A stretch of DNA of 44,785 nucleotides from an uncultured Holophagaceae bacterium (lineage in GTDB: Bacteria; Acidobacteriota; Holophagae; Holophagales; Holophagaceae). The notes under the pieces are model-generated. The model worked only from the letters and a program-made list of their open reading frames with translations, was not told where the DNA came from and made no database searches. Below, piece after piece: positions 1 to 8,610 of this stretch. The DNA is taken from NCBI GenBank assembly GCA_903840385.1, contig CAIMFT010000207.1, positions 1-44,785 on the forward strand, given 5' to 3'. The first letter of the stretch is position 1; each line of letters begins with the position of its first letter. A program made the translations under genes and the position numbers.

Positions 1-208
1 CCTATCTTCTATCCGGTTTTCAAAGACGCTCCCATGCCTCGCATGGCCTCCACGATCGGTTCGCACCCACCGCAGATCCCCACAGCCTCAACTGCGCAGG
101 ACATACAGACTACCACTCGGGTAGGTTCGTGCAAGAAAAAATTTCAGAGGAGGCCGTCAAACCTTCTGCTGGAGCCAGCCTTCGGCCATCATGATCACCG
201 GAGACGCC
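1..208. other. intergenic region upstream of galU
   Basis: No convincing gene is seen here. The strip is less GC-rich than the coding DNA around it. On the minus strand a TTGCAC hexamer (129-134) and a TAGTCT hexamer (107-112) lie 16 bp apart and could be a promoter firing out of the left edge. A small dyad (CTACC/GGTAG, 110-124) overlaps this spacer. No clear sigma-70 promoter for galU is visible on the plus strand. A 31-codon minus-strand reading frame (9-104) is discussed under rejected items. Confidence 0.4.
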
Positions 209-1081
209 ATGAACAAGCTGCGGAAAGCGGTCATTCCCGTCGCCGGACTGGGCACCCGGTTCCTGCCGGCTACCAAGGCCCAACCCAAGGAAATGCTTCC
301 ACTTGTGGACAAGCCGGTGATCCAGTACGTGGTGGAGGAGGCCGTCCGGGCCGGGGTGGAGAGCCTCGTCCTGGTCACGGGCCGGGGGAAGGCCGCCATC
401 GAGAACCACTTCGATGTGGCCTTTGAGCTGGAGGACACCCTCCGGCGCCGTGGCCGCCAGGAAGACCTCGACCTCGTCCAGGGCATTGCCCAGCTGGCCC
501 AGTTCGCCTACGTCCGCCAGGGGGAGCCCCTGGGGCTTGGGCATGCCGTCCTCTGCGCCCGCCATGCGGTGGGCAACGAGCCCTTTGCCCTCCTGCTCGG
601 CGACGACGTCTTTGATGAAGCCGACTCCGCCCTGGAGGCCCTCATTACCGCCCACCACGCCACGGGCTTCTCTGTGGTCGGTGTCCAGGAGGTTCCTCTC
701 GAGCATGTGTCGCGCTATGGCATCGTCAATGCGCCCCCCGCCACCCCTGGCCCATGGAGTGTGACAACCATTGTCGAAAAGCCAGAGCCGGGCGCTGCCC
801 CGAGCCGCTGGGCCGTGGTGGGGCGCTACGTCCTGGAGCCCCGCGTGTTCGACCACCTCGCCGCCCTGGAACCCGGTGTGGGCGGGGAATACCAGCTGAC
901 GGACGCCCTCGCCGCCCTGGCCCGGGAGGGCCGCCTGGTGGCCGCTCCCATCCCCGCCAAGCGCTGGGACACCGGCAACAAGCTGGACTACCTGAAGGCC
1001 AACGTGGAGTACGCCCTGAAGCGTGCCGAGCTGCGGGAGGACTTCGCCGCCTACCTCAAAGAGCTGGCCCGGGGCCTCTGA
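209..1081 (+). CDS. galU: UTP--glucose-1-phosphate uridylyltransferase
   Basis: Cytosolic nucleotidyltransferase making UDP-glucose from UTP and glucose-1-phosphate, the precursor for LPS core, capsule and other glycans. The 290-residue protein opens with the nucleotide-binding signature GLGTRFLPATKAQPKEMLP, then has LGDDVF (metal/nucleotide site), EKPEPG, and the C-terminal RWDTGNKLDYL typical of GalU. Length fits the family (about 280-300). I prefer the ATG at 209 over the in-frame ATG at 191 because GGAGA lies about 6 bases before 209 and the family normally starts just before this KAVIPVAG strand. It stands alone on the plus strand and its TGA abuts the copA stop codon on the other strand with no gap, so no intrinsic terminator fits between them. 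Confidence 0.95.
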   Translation: MNKLRKAVIPVAGLGTRFLPATKAQPKEMLPLVDKPVIQYVVEEAVRAGVESLVLVTGRGKAAIENHFDVAFELEDTLRRRGRQEDLDLVQGIAQLAQFAYVRQGEPLGLGHAVLCARHAVGNEPFALLLGDDVFDEADSALEALITAHHATGFSVVGVQEVPLEHVSRYGIVNAPPATPGPWSVTTIVEKPEPGAAPSRWAVVGRYVLEPRVFDHLAALEPGVGGEYQLTDALAALAREGRLVAAPIPAKRWDTGNKLDYLKANVEYALKRAELREDFAAYLKELARGL

Positions 1082-3184
1082 TCAGCGCCGGAGCCGGAGG
1101 GCGTTGAGCACCACGGTGAGGGAGCTGAGCCCCATGGCCACGCCCGCCAGCATGGGGCCGCCGAAGCGCTCCAGCTGGCCGGTGGCGGCCAGCGGCACCA
1201 GCAGCAGGTTGTAGCCGAAGGCCCAGGCAAGGTTCTGGCGGATCACCCGGTGGGTCCGGAGGGCCAGGCGGCGGGCGGCCAGGATCGGCTCCAGGCCTGG
1301 CCGCAGCAGCACCAGCGGTGCCGCAGCCATGGCGGCGCCCGTGCCCTGCTCACCAGCGCCAGAGCCCATGGCGATGCCGCAGTCAGCCTGGGCCAGGGCC
1401 GGGGCATCATTCACGCCGTCCCCCACAAAGCAGACCACGGCGCCCTTGGCTTGAAGGCGCTGAAGGTGCTCCAGCTTGCCCTCGGGCCGGACCCCGGCCA
1501 CCACCTCCTGGATGCCCGCCGAGGCCGCCATGGCCTGGGCTGCGGAGGCTCGATCCCCGGTCAGCAGGTGCAGCCGCAGGCCCTGGCGGCGCAGCTCTGT
1601 GACCACAGCCGGAGCTTCACTCCGCAGACGATCGCCGAGGATGAACACGGCCTGGAGGCCCTGTTCGTCGGCCAGTCCCACCGCGGTGACATCGGCCTCC
1701 AGCGCTGGGAAGACAGCCTCCAAAAAGGCTTCACTGCCAAGGCGCCAGGGGGCCCCCTCCACGGTGCCGGAGACCCCGCCCCCCGGGTGAGCGCGGAAGG
1801 CCTCGATGGGGAGCAGTGCCCCACCGTGAGCGTCCCGGATCCCCCGGGCGATGGGATGTTCCGAGTCCCGCTCCAGGCTCGCCGCCAGTCTCAGGAGATC
1901 GGCCTCCCCGAGGGTTCCGCAGACCACCACCTGCCGCAGGGTGGGCCGGCCCTCGGTGAGGGTGCCCGTCTTGTCGAAGACCAGGTCCGTGGCTTGTCCG
2001 AGGGCCTCCAGTGCGGCAGCATCCCGCACCAGCACGCCCTGCCGCGCCGCAGCGCCCAGGCCCACCATCACTGCCACCGGCGTGGCCAGGCCCAGGGCGC
2101 AGGGACAGGCAATCACCAGCAGGGTCACCGCCGGTCGCCAAGCCTGGGCCACGCCGCCGCCCAGCCACCAGCCCAGGAAGGTGAGTGCCGCCAGTGCCAG
2201 GATGGCGGGGACGAAGACGGCGCTGATGCGGTCGGCGAGATCCTGGGCCGGGGCCTTGGAGCCCTGCGCCTGCGCCACCAGGGCCGCCATGCGCGCCAGC
2301 TGCGTGGCGGCCCCGACTGCCTGGACCTCCAGCTCCAGGGCCGAGCCGTGGACCACCGTGCCCGCCACCAGGGAATCGCCCGGAACCTTGGGCACCGGGA
2401 GCGGCTCGCCCGTCAGCATGGACTCGTCCACCTCGGCAGCCCCGGAGCGCACCCGCCCATCCGCAGGCACCGACTGGCCCGGCAGGATCCGAACCACATC
2501 GCCGAGGACCAGGACCGCCACCGGAACCTCCAGCACGCTGCCATCGGGTTCGACCCGCAGGGCCGTGGGGGGAGCCAGGGCCAGCAGGGCCTTGAGGGCA
2601 TCCGTGGCGCGGGCCTTGGCCCGGGCCTCCAGGTGCTTGCCGGTGAGGAGGAAGGCAACCAGGGAGGCGGCCGTCTCGAAGCTCAGGTGGTGGGCACCCT
2701 GCAACCATTCCGCCATGGCGAAGGCCCAGGCGATGCCGGCGCCCAGGGCAATGAGGGTGTCCATGGAGGCCTGGCCATGGAGGGCCTGACGGCCGGCCCG
2801 ACGAAAGAAGCCCAGGCCCGCCCCGAAGACCACAGGGGTGGCCAAGGCCGCCTGGACCCAGCCCGGCAGGTGCCAGGGCACACCCGGCAGCATGCTGAGG
2901 AGCATGGGTGCGGAGAGGGCCAGGGCCAGAATCATCCGGTTCCGGCTGGGTCCCAGGTCCTCCCCGAGGGGTGCCTCAGCCTCGATTCGGACCAGGCCGT
3001 AGCCCGCATCCTCGAGTTGGGGAGCCAGGACCTCGAAGGTGGCGCTGCCATCAATATCGACGGTGGCCGTGGCCAGATTCACCCGGGCGGCAGTGACGCC
3101 CTCGGTGCTCGTGATGGCCTTTTCAACGTGCCGCACGCAGGCGGCACAGGTCATGCCCGTGACACTGAAGGTCTGCGTGGCCAC
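1082..3184 (-). CDS. copA: copper-exporting P1B-type ATPase
   Basis: Inner-membrane ATPase that pumps Cu(I) (possibly Ag(I)) out of the cytoplasm. At 700 residues it is at the short end of the family, with one N-terminal HMA domain (GMTCAAC, Cys13 and Cys16). Next come the actuator loop TGEPLPV, the transmembrane CPCALGLATP (about residue 360), the phosphorylation site DKTGTLTEG (about 400) and the hinge GDGVNDAPALAQAD (about 590). The last two helices carry the YN and MGLSS motifs that mark the Cu(I) subclass P1B-1. The start is GTG with GGGGGA about 5 bases upstream. It is the last gene of merR-copZ-copA, 15 bp after copZ, and should be induced by the MerR promoter upstream of merR. Confidence 0.95.
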   Translation of the reverse strand: MATQTFSVTGMTCAACVRHVEKAITSTEGVTAARVNLATATVDIDGSATFEVLAPQLEDAGYGLVRIEAEAPLGEDLGPSRNRMILALALSAPMLLSMLPGVPWHLPGWVQAALATPVVFGAGLGFFRRAGRQALHGQASMDTLIALGAGIAWAFAMAEWLQGAHHLSFETAASLVAFLLTGKHLEARAKARATDALKALLALAPPTALRVEPDGSVLEVPVAVLVLGDVVRILPGQSVPADGRVRSGAAEVDESMLTGEPLPVPKVPGDSLVAGTVVHGSALELEVQAVGAATQLARMAALVAQAQGSKAPAQDLADRISAVFVPAILALAALTFLGWWLGGGVAQAWRPAVTLLVIACPCALGLATPVAVMVGLGAAARQGVLVRDAAALEALGQATDLVFDKTGTLTEGRPTLRQVVVCGTLGEADLLRLAASLERDSEHPIARGIRDAHGGALLPIEAFRAHPGGGVSGTVEGAPWRLGSEAFLEAVFPALEADVTAVGLADEQGLQAVFILGDRLRSEAPAVVTELRRQGLRLHLLTGDRASAAQAMAASAGIQEVVAGVRPEGKLEHLQRLQAKGAVVCFVGDGVNDAPALAQADCGIAMGSGAGEQGTGAAMAAAPLVLLRPGLEPILAARRLALRTHRVIRQNLAWAFGYNLLLVPLAATGQLERFGGPMLAGVAMGLSSLTVVLNALRLRR

Positions 3185-3199
3185 GGGGTCCCCCGGGCC

Positions 3200-3406
3200 T
3201 CAGGCCAAGCCGACCAGCTGATAGCCGGCGTCCGCCACGCTGGCGGCCAGGGCGTCCTGGCTGGCTTCCCCTTCAACCGTGGCCGTGCCTTGGGCCAGGT
3301 CGATGGTCACCGCAGCCACTCCGGCCACGGCGCGCAGGGCCTTCTCAGCGTGGCGGACGCAGCCGCCGCAGGTCATGCCGGTGATTCGGTAGGTCTGGGT
3401 GGACAT
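3200..3406 (-). CDS. copZ: HMA-domain copper chaperone
   Basis: A 68-residue single heavy-metal-associated domain with metal site GMTCGGCVRH near the N-terminus, no signal peptide and no membrane segment. Such proteins carry Cu(I) in the cytoplasm and hand it to the N-terminal HMA domain of CopA. Its sequence is clearly related to the CopA HMA domain encoded 15 bp downstream. TGGAG sits about 6 bases before the ATG. It lies between merR (18-bp gap) and copA in one transcription unit. It could in principle be a detached HMA module of the ATPase, but the separate start and ribosome site argue for an independent protein. Confidence 0.9.
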   Translation of the reverse strand: MSTQTYRITGMTCGGCVRHAEKALRAVAGVAAVTIDLAQGTATVEGEASQDALAASVADAGYQLVGLA

Positions 3407-3424
3407 CGTTGACTCCAGTGGGCT

Positions 3425-3907
3425 TCAGGCCCGGTGCCCTGCGAAGGCCGGCAAGCGGACGGCCTCCGACAAGAGGGTTTCCATGAGGTTGCAGCCCAGC
3501 TCACTGCTCTGGCCGTCCGGCGTGCCGAGGGTGATCCGAAGGATATCCACCAGCAGCCCGATCTCCTTCAGCTTCGTCTCCAGAGCTTCCAGCTTGGCGC
3601 CGAGGGCCTCCCGCACATGGTCGCAGGGGGCCGAGTCCTGGCGCAGCGAGCGCAGCAGCTCCTGGACTTCTTCCAGGCTGAAGCCCGCCGCCTGGGCCGC
3701 CCTCAAGATCCGCACCCAGTGGATGGCCTCGACCGGGAAGAGGCGGTAGCCCTTGGGGGAGCGGGGCAGGTCGCCGAAGACCCCGGCATCTGCGTAGAAG
3801 CGCAGGTTCCGGGCCGTGATGCCGGAGCGGCCAGCCAGCTGCCCGATCTTGAGCAGGGGCAGGGACCGGGTTCCGGTCGGGACGGGGGCCTCAAGGACAG
3901 CTGCCAT
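3425..3907 (-). CDS. MerR-family metal-responsive regulator
   Basis: A 160-residue regulator: winged helix-turn-helix at about residues 17-85 (IGQLAGRSGITARNLRFY, then SPKGYRLF), then a long dimerisation helix and a short C-terminal metal loop. It should bind and twist the promoter just upstream of its own gene and activate merR-copZ-copA. The start at 3907 is chosen over the in-frame ATG at 3970 because GGAGG lies 5 bases upstream and the promoter elements (3934-3964) would otherwise fall inside the gene. The Cys set is odd. Cys95 sits at the start of the dimer helix, where Cu(I) sensors such as CueR have Ser. Only one C-terminal Cys (139) is present, matching CueR Cys120, and the Cys112 equivalent is missing. 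Copper is inferred from the neighbours rather than from its ligands. Confidence 0.9.
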   Translation of the reverse strand: MAAVLEAPVPTGTRSLPLLKIGQLAGRSGITARNLRFYADAGVFGDLPRSPKGYRLFPVEAIHWVRILRAAQAAGFSLEEVQELLRSLRQDSAPCDHVREALGAKLEALETKLKEIGLLVDILRITLGTPDGQSSELGCNLMETLLSEAVRLPAFAGHRA

Positions 3908-3933
3908 GGATCCTCCAAGCGTGCACTGAAAGC

Positions 3934-3964
3934 AGAATAACCCTCCAGTTCCATGGAAGCTCAA
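3934..3964 (-). promoter_or_regulatory. MerR-type promoter with 19-bp spacer and dyad operator
   Basis: On the minus strand a -35 box TTGAGC (3964-3959) and a -10 box TATTCT (3939-3934) are separated by exactly 19 bp, the over-long spacer that defines MerR-activated promoters. Inside the spacer lies an imperfect dyad CTTCC...GGAGG (3959-3955 and 3946-3942), close to the CTTCC-N-GGAAG operators of copper-type MerR proteins. Transcription should begin near 3927, giving a leader of about 20 bases before merR. The site lies between the mnmG stop and the merR start. Confidence 0.85.
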
Positions 3965-3984
3965 GGACAAAAATCACAAGTAAA

Positions 3985-5868
3985 CTATATGCTCCAGTGG
4001 CGATGAATATACAGGTGCAGGAGGGTCACGGCAGCCGGGGTGATCCCGGGGATGCGGCTGGCCTGCCCGAGGGTCTCCGGGCGGTGCAAGACCAGCTTCT
4101 CCATGACTTCTCTGGAGATACCCTGCAGGCGCTCCACCCGCAGGTCGGTGGGAATGAGCACCTGGTCCCAGGCCCGGTGGCCCTCGAGCAGGCGCGCTTC
4201 CCGCTCCCGGTAGGGGGCATAGCGCAGGTCAAAGAGGAGGAGGTCCCGCTCCCGGACCGCATCCCAGCCGGGCACCCCGCCTTTGGTCTCCTCCAGCAGG
4301 GCCAGGCAGGCATCCGCCTCGGCGGGCCCGATCTGCTGGCGGCGGAACAGCTCCGCCAAGCTCAGACCGGCCTCCAGGCGGATGCCGACCCCGGCGGCAA
4401 TGGGACCGAAGGCACTGGTCTGGGTCACCCAGGCTCCCTCGCAGCGCTGCCGCAGGGTCGCCCGGGCGGCCACCCGAGCCTCGACCTGGGCCAGCTCCGC
4501 CGGGGTCAGGGCCCCAACCTCCTGGGCCAGCGCCAGCAGCCGACCGTCGGCCAGGTCGCAGGCCAGCCCCAGGCGGTGCTCGGCCCGGGCGGTGAGCATG
4601 CGGTACGGCTCGTCCGTGCCCTTGGTCACCAGGTCGTCCACCATGACGCCCAGGTAGGCCTGGTCCCGGCCCAGGATCACGGGCTCCTGCCCTCGCAGCC
4701 AGCGCACCGCATTGATGCCAGCCAGCAGACCCTGACCGGCGGCCTCCTCGTAGCCCGTGGTGCCGTTGATCTGGCCGGCAAACCACAGGCCTTCCAAGGC
4801 CTCCACGGCCAGGTCCCGCTGGAGCTGCAGGGGATCGAAGCTGTCGTACTCAATGGCGTAGCCCGGGCGCAGGATCTCGGCGGCCTCGAAGCCCGGCAGG
4901 CTCCGGACCATGGCCTGCTGAACCGCCGGGGGCATGGAGGTGGAGAGGCCCGCCAGGTAGATCTCGTCGGTCTCCAGGCTCTCGGGCTCCACAAAGATCT
5001 GGTGCCGACCCTTGTCTGGGAACTTCACGAACTTGTCCTCGATGGAGGGGCAGTACCGGGGGCCGACGCCCTCAATATGGCCGCCGTAGAGGCTCGACTC
5101 GGAGAGGTGCTCCCGCACGATGGCCTCGGTCTGGGCCGTGGTGTGGACGATGTGGCAGGGCACCTGGCGCTGGGGGATGCCGGGGCTGAAGAAGCTGAAG
5201 GGCCGGGGCGGGTCGTCGCCCGGCTGGACCAGCAGGCGGGTGAAGTCGATGGACCCGGCGGCTAGGCGGGGACTGGTCCCAGTCTTCAGGCGGCGGTGGC
5301 GCAGGCCCAGGGCCCGGAGCTGCAGGGCCAGGTGGGTGCTGGCAGGCTCGCCGGAGCGGCCGGCCTCGATCCGCCGGTCCCCGATGAGGATCTGGCCATT
5401 GAGGAAGGTGCCGCTGGTGAGGACCACGGCTTCGCAGGGCAGGAAAGACCCATCCAGGAGCTCCACCCCCTCGAGGCCCCGGGTCCCCTCCCGCCAGCGC
5501 AGGCCGGCAGCCGTCCCCTGCCGCAGCCGCAGGCCCGGGGTGCGCTCCAGCAGCAGCCGGGCGGCGATGCGGTACTTCACCTTGTCCGCCTGGGCCCGGG
5601 GCCCGCGCACGGCCACCCCGCGGCTCTCGTTGAGGATGCGGAAGTGGATGCCGGTGGCGTCGATGAGCCGCCCCATGGCGCCACCCAGGGCGTCCAGCTC
5701 CCGCACCATGTGGCCCTTGCCGACCCCACCGATGCTGGGGTTGCAGCTCATCTGGCCGATCTGGTCCAGGTTCATGGTCAGGAGGGTTGTGGGCAGGCCC
5801 ATGCGGGCCGCCACCTGGGCCGCCTCCAGCCCCGCATGTCCCCCCCCGATGACCACCAGCCGCTGCAC
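3985..5868 (-). CDS. mnmG: tRNA uridine-34 5-carboxymethylaminomethyl modification enzyme
   Basis: The 627-residue MnmG (GidA) protein uses FAD and, with MnmE, installs the cmnm5 group on wobble U34 of several tRNAs in the cytoplasm. The N-terminus has the FAD-binding GGGHAGLEAA, followed by the family hallmark MSCNPSIGGVGKGH. The second signature TGYEEAAGQGLLAGINA and the DEPYRMLTARAEHRL block are also present. The C-terminal helical domain is complete (RIPGITPAAV). Length is normal. It is not next to mnmE or rsmG here. It reads away from pssA across a 75-bp divergent gap and toward merR, whose own promoter starts about 20 bp after its stop, so some read-through into the copper operon is possible. 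Confidence 0.97.
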   Translation of the reverse strand: MQRLVVIGGGHAGLEAAQVAARMGLPTTLLTMNLDQIGQMSCNPSIGGVGKGHMVRELDALGGAMGRLIDATGIHFRILNESRGVAVRGPRAQADKVKYRIAARLLLERTPGLRLRQGTAAGLRWREGTRGLEGVELLDGSFLPCEAVVLTSGTFLNGQILIGDRRIEAGRSGEPASTHLALQLRALGLRHRRLKTGTSPRLAAGSIDFTRLLVQPGDDPPRPFSFFSPGIPQRQVPCHIVHTTAQTEAIVREHLSESSLYGGHIEGVGPRYCPSIEDKFVKFPDKGRHQIFVEPESLETDEIYLAGLSTSMPPAVQQAMVRSLPGFEAAEILRPGYAIEYDSFDPLQLQRDLAVEALEGLWFAGQINGTTGYEEAAGQGLLAGINAVRWLRGQEPVILGRDQAYLGVMVDDLVTKGTDEPYRMLTARAEHRLGLACDLADGRLLALAQEVGALTPAELAQVEARVAARATLRQRCEGAWVTQTSAFGPIAAGVGIRLEAGLSLAELFRRQQIGPAEADACLALLEETKGGVPGWDAVRERDLLLFDLRYAPYREREARLLEGHRAWDQVLIPTDLRVERLQGISREVMEKLVLHRPETLGQASRIPGITPAAVTLLHLYIHRHWSI

Positions 5869-5943
5869 ACGCCCCCCAGGCCTTCAGGATACCCTCGGGT
5901 CCCGGATCCCCCGGAGCGCCCCCGAATGTGGGAAACTGGGTCC

Positions 5944-6783
5944 ATGAAACCCCGCCTGACCCCAGAGGAACGCCGCGACCGGAGGCAAAAGGCCGTGCGC
6001 CGGTCCATGTTTGTGCTGCCCTCCAGCATCACCATGGCCTCCATCTTCTGCGGCTTCTCCAGCGTGGTGATGTCCATCAATGCCGCCGGGGCAACCCCTG
6101 AGCGCTACTTCCTGTGGGCCGGTGGCCTGCTGGTGCTGGCCGGGGTCTTCGATGGCCTGGACGGCCGGGTGGCCCGGGCCACCAACACCGCCACGGAGTT
6201 CGGCGTGCAGCTGGACAGCCTGGCGGATGTGATCAGCTTCGGCATGGCGCCCGCCATCCTGGCCTACCGCTACGCCTTCTTCCACCTGGGCATCCACGAC
6301 AACCACCTGCGGGCCGCCGGCTGGGCCGCCTGCTTCGTCTTCATCGCCTGCGGCGCCCTGCGCCTGGCACGCTTCAATGTGCAGGTGAAGGCCGTGGATC
6401 CCCGCTACTTCGTGGGCCTGCCCATCCCCGCCGGCGCTGCCGCCGTGGCCTCCGTCATCATCTGGCACCCGGTCCCGCCGGTCCGGGCCTCCCATGCCTA
6501 CGCCTTTGCCGTGGAGCTCTTCCTGGTGGGCCTGCTCATGGTCTCCACGCTCCGCTTCCCCAGCTTCAAGAAGGCCTCGGCCAGCCCGCGCACGGCCATG
6601 GTCACGAGCCTTATGGTGGTCCTGCTCTTTGCGCTGATGATCCTCTTCCAGCAGCGCTTCTTCATTGGGTTCTTCAGCACCTACATCACCCTCGGCCTGC
6701 TCCTGAACCTGGCCTGGCTGGCCGGCTGGCGTGGCGTGACGCCCCCCCAGGATGGGGTGGAAGAGCCCGAGACGGTGCACTGA
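5944..6783 (+). CDS. pssA: CDP-diacylglycerol--serine O-phosphatidyltransferase
   Basis: Integral membrane enzyme that makes phosphatidylserine, the precursor of phosphatidylethanolamine. The 279-residue protein carries the complete CDP-alcohol phosphotransferase motif DGLDGRVAR...G...D...D at about residues 70-95. Around it are at least six hydrophobic segments, and the N-terminus is basic (RRDRRQKAVRR). An open frame runs upstream to 5296 but is only the antisense shadow of mnmG. The real start is the ATG at 5944, because membrane homology begins within 20 residues of it. There is no partner psd gene in the window. It converges on the transporter gene with 19 bp between stops. Confidence 0.93.
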   Translation: MKPRLTPEERRDRRQKAVRRSMFVLPSSITMASIFCGFSSVVMSINAAGATPERYFLWAGGLLVLAGVFDGLDGRVARATNTATEFGVQLDSLADVISFGMAPAILAYRYAFFHLGIHDNHLRAAGWAACFVFIACGALRLARFNVQVKAVDPRYFVGLPIPAGAAAVASVIIWHPVPPVRASHAYAFAVELFLVGLLMVSTLRFPSFKKASASPRTAMVTSLMVVLLFALMILFQQRFFIGFFSTYITLGLLLNLAWLAGWRGVTPPQDGVEEPETVH

Positions 6784-6802
6784 GCCTGACGGCGAGGTCT
6801 CC

Positions 6803-8176
6803 CTAGGAGAGGACCCCGGCGATGCAGGCACTGATGAAGTTGGCCAGGGTGCCGGCCAGCATGGCCCGGAAGCCCAGGCGCGCCAGATCCCCACGCCGCT
6901 CGGGCACCAGGGCCCCGATGCCCCCCACCTGGATGGCGATGCTGCTGAAGTTGGCGAACCCGCACAGGGCAAAGGTGGAGATCAGCCGGGACTTGGCCGA
7001 CAGGCCGGTCATGTTGCCCAGGTCCAGGAAGGCCACGAACTCGTTGACCACCATGCGCTTGCCCAGCAGGCCGCCCACCTGCCCCGCCTCGGTCCAGGAC
7101 ACCCCCATGAGGAAGGCTGGGACCTTGAAGGCATAGCCCAGCACCAGCTCCAGGGTGAAGGCTGGGTGAATGGCCTTCATCAGGCCGTTCACGAGGTAGA
7201 TGAGGGCGATGAAGGCGATGAGCATGACGGCCACGTTGAAGGCCAGCTGCCCGCCCTCGAAGGCGCCCCGGGCGGCGGCGTCCAGGAGGTTGGCATCGTG
7301 GTTCGGGATGTCCACCTTGATCTCGCCCTGGGTCTCGGGGACCTCGGTCTCCGGCTCCAGCATCTTGGCCAGCATCACGGCGCCGGGGGCGGTCATGATC
7401 ACGGCCGTCAGCAGGTGGACGATGTCCACGTGGGCCACCTGCACGTAGGCCACCATGATGCTGCCGGACACGTGGGCCATGCCTGCGGTCATGACGAGCA
7501 TCAGCTCGCTGCGGGTCATGCGGGCCAGGAAGGGACGGATGGTGAGGGGGGCCTCGGTCTGGCCCATGAGGATGCTGGCGGCCACGCTGACACTCTCGGC
7601 CCCGGAGACCTTCAGGAACCGGCCCATGGCCCGGGCGGCGGCGGTGACCACCCACTGCATCACGCCCAGGTAGTAGAGCACCGCAAAGATGGACGCCACG
7701 AAGATGATGGTGGGCAGGACGGCGAAGGCGAAGACCATGCCCACCTTGCTGCCGGGACCGTCGGAGAGGGACCCGAAGACGAAGCTGGCACCCTCGTGGG
7801 CATAGGCCATGAGGTGTTCCACCACGATGCGCATGCGGTCGAAGGCCGAGCCCACCAGGTTGCCCCGGAGGAGGCCCAGCACGATGAGGCCAAACAGGCC
7901 CCAGTTCAGGGAGCGGTTCTCATAGGACGCGAAGCGACGCAGGGCCATGGGAACGAACATCAGAGCCAGCACCACCCACCCGGTCCCCCGGGGGAAGGGC
8001 AGAAAGCCCAGCAGGCCGGCGATGACGGTGCCCTTCAGCACCACCAGGGCGAAGATCCACTGCAGGCCCAGACCCCAGGCCACGGTCCGCCAGTGGATGG
8101 CCGCGCGGTTTCTCGACAGGCCGTAGGCAAGGGCCACAAAGGCCGCGATTCCGACCAATCCCATGAGGCGATCCAT
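6803..8176 (-). CDS. concentrative nucleoside transporter, NupC/CNT family
   Basis: A 457-residue inner-membrane protein with many hydrophobic helices. It carries the CNT-family signatures GQTEAPLTIRPFL (about residue 210) and NEFVAFLDLG (about residue 380), which form the two substrate-binding loops. Family members import nucleosides with sodium or protons. The insertion around KVDIPNHDANLLDAAARGAFEGG is as in bacterial CNTs. Which nucleoside is taken up cannot be told from sequence. It lies 9 bp downstream of the Roadblock gene on the same strand and is probably co-transcribed with it. Confidence 0.9.
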   Translation of the reverse strand: MDRLMGLVGIAAFVALAYGLSRNRAAIHWRTVAWGLGLQWIFALVVLKGTVIAGLLGFLPFPRGTGWVVLALMFVPMALRRFASYENRSLNWGLFGLIVLGLLRGNLVGSAFDRMRIVVEHLMAYAHEGASFVFGSLSDGPGSKVGMVFAFAVLPTIIFVASIFAVLYYLGVMQWVVTAAARAMGRFLKVSGAESVSVAASILMGQTEAPLTIRPFLARMTRSELMLVMTAGMAHVSGSIMVAYVQVAHVDIVHLLTAVIMTAPGAVMLAKMLEPETEVPETQGEIKVDIPNHDANLLDAAARGAFEGGQLAFNVAVMLIAFIALIYLVNGLMKAIHPAFTLELVLGYAFKVPAFLMGVSWTEAGQVGGLLGKRMVVNEFVAFLDLGNMTGLSAKSRLISTFALCGFANFSSIAIQVGGIGALVPERRGDLARLGFRAMLAGTLANFISACIAGVLS

Positions 8177-8185
8177 GCAAGGCTC

Positions 8186-8542
8186 CTATAGTTCCTGGTT
8201 CAGGGCCTGGATGGCCTGCTCCATGTGGTACCGGGCACGGCCCAGCAGTCCTTCCCGCGCCATCACCAGCACCAGCGTGCACTGCTCCTGGGCACCCAGC
8301 ATGAGGATCCAGTGCCGGTCCGTGGCGAAGGCCACCTGCCTGACCTCGCCCTGGTCAAGCTCCTCCAGGGCCTGCTGCAGCTGCCGGCGGATCGCCTTGT
8401 CGTAGGCGGCGAGCAGCTGGAGGGCCTCCTCCGGGACCTGGGCCGCCCGGCAGCAGAGGGGCTCCCCATCGCGGTCGTTGAAGGTTGCCGCCAGGGCCTC
8501 GGGCACCCGTTCAATCAGCTGATCCAGAACCTTCTGGAACAT
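8186..8542 (-). CDS. Roadblock/LC7-domain protein
   Basis: A 118-residue soluble protein with the alpha-beta layout of the Roadblock/LC7 fold. A helix at the N-terminus (MFQKVLDQLIERVPEAL) leads into ATFNDRDGEPL, a central amphipathic helix (AYDKAIRRQLQQALEEL), and the strands VRQVAFATDRHWILML and CTLVLVM. Bacterial relatives such as MglB act as partners of small Ras-like GTPases or as polarity factors. No GTPase gene is in the window. The start at 8542 has AGGAG about 7 bases upstream and removes a poorly supported 13-residue extension. It is closely followed by the nucleoside transporter gene. The function is not known. Confidence 0.75.
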   Translation of the reverse strand: MFQKVLDQLIERVPEALAATFNDRDGEPLCCRAAQVPEEALQLLAAYDKAIRRQLQQALEELDQGEVRQVAFATDRHWILMLGAQEQCTLVLVMAREGLLGRARYHMEQAIQALNQEL

Positions 8543-8610
8543 GGTCGGGCTCCTGTCTGCGTGCCCAAAGCATGACCGCAAGGGCGCCCCTGCGCCACCT
8601 GGGGTGACCC

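Noticed and set aside
9-104. 31-codon minus-strand frame with three Cys (C3, C11, C14)
   Set aside because: No ribosome site, and the likely minus-strand promoter (107-134) would start transcription at or after its ATG. Kept only as a curiosity.
1250-3412. 720-codon plus-strand open frame opposite copA and copZ
   Set aside because: Composition (Gly/Gln/His/Arg-rich, no domains) is that of the antisense strand of a GC-rich gene. The P-type ATPase on the other strand is unmistakable.
5296-5943. Long N-terminal extension of pssA
   Set aside because: It overlaps mnmG in antisense and lacks any pssA-like or known domain. Membrane homology starts after the ATG at 5944.
6752-8191. 479-codon plus-strand frame opposite the nucleoside transporter
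   Set aside because: His/Gly/Gln-rich shadow of a membrane-protein gene with the CNT motifs on the other strand.
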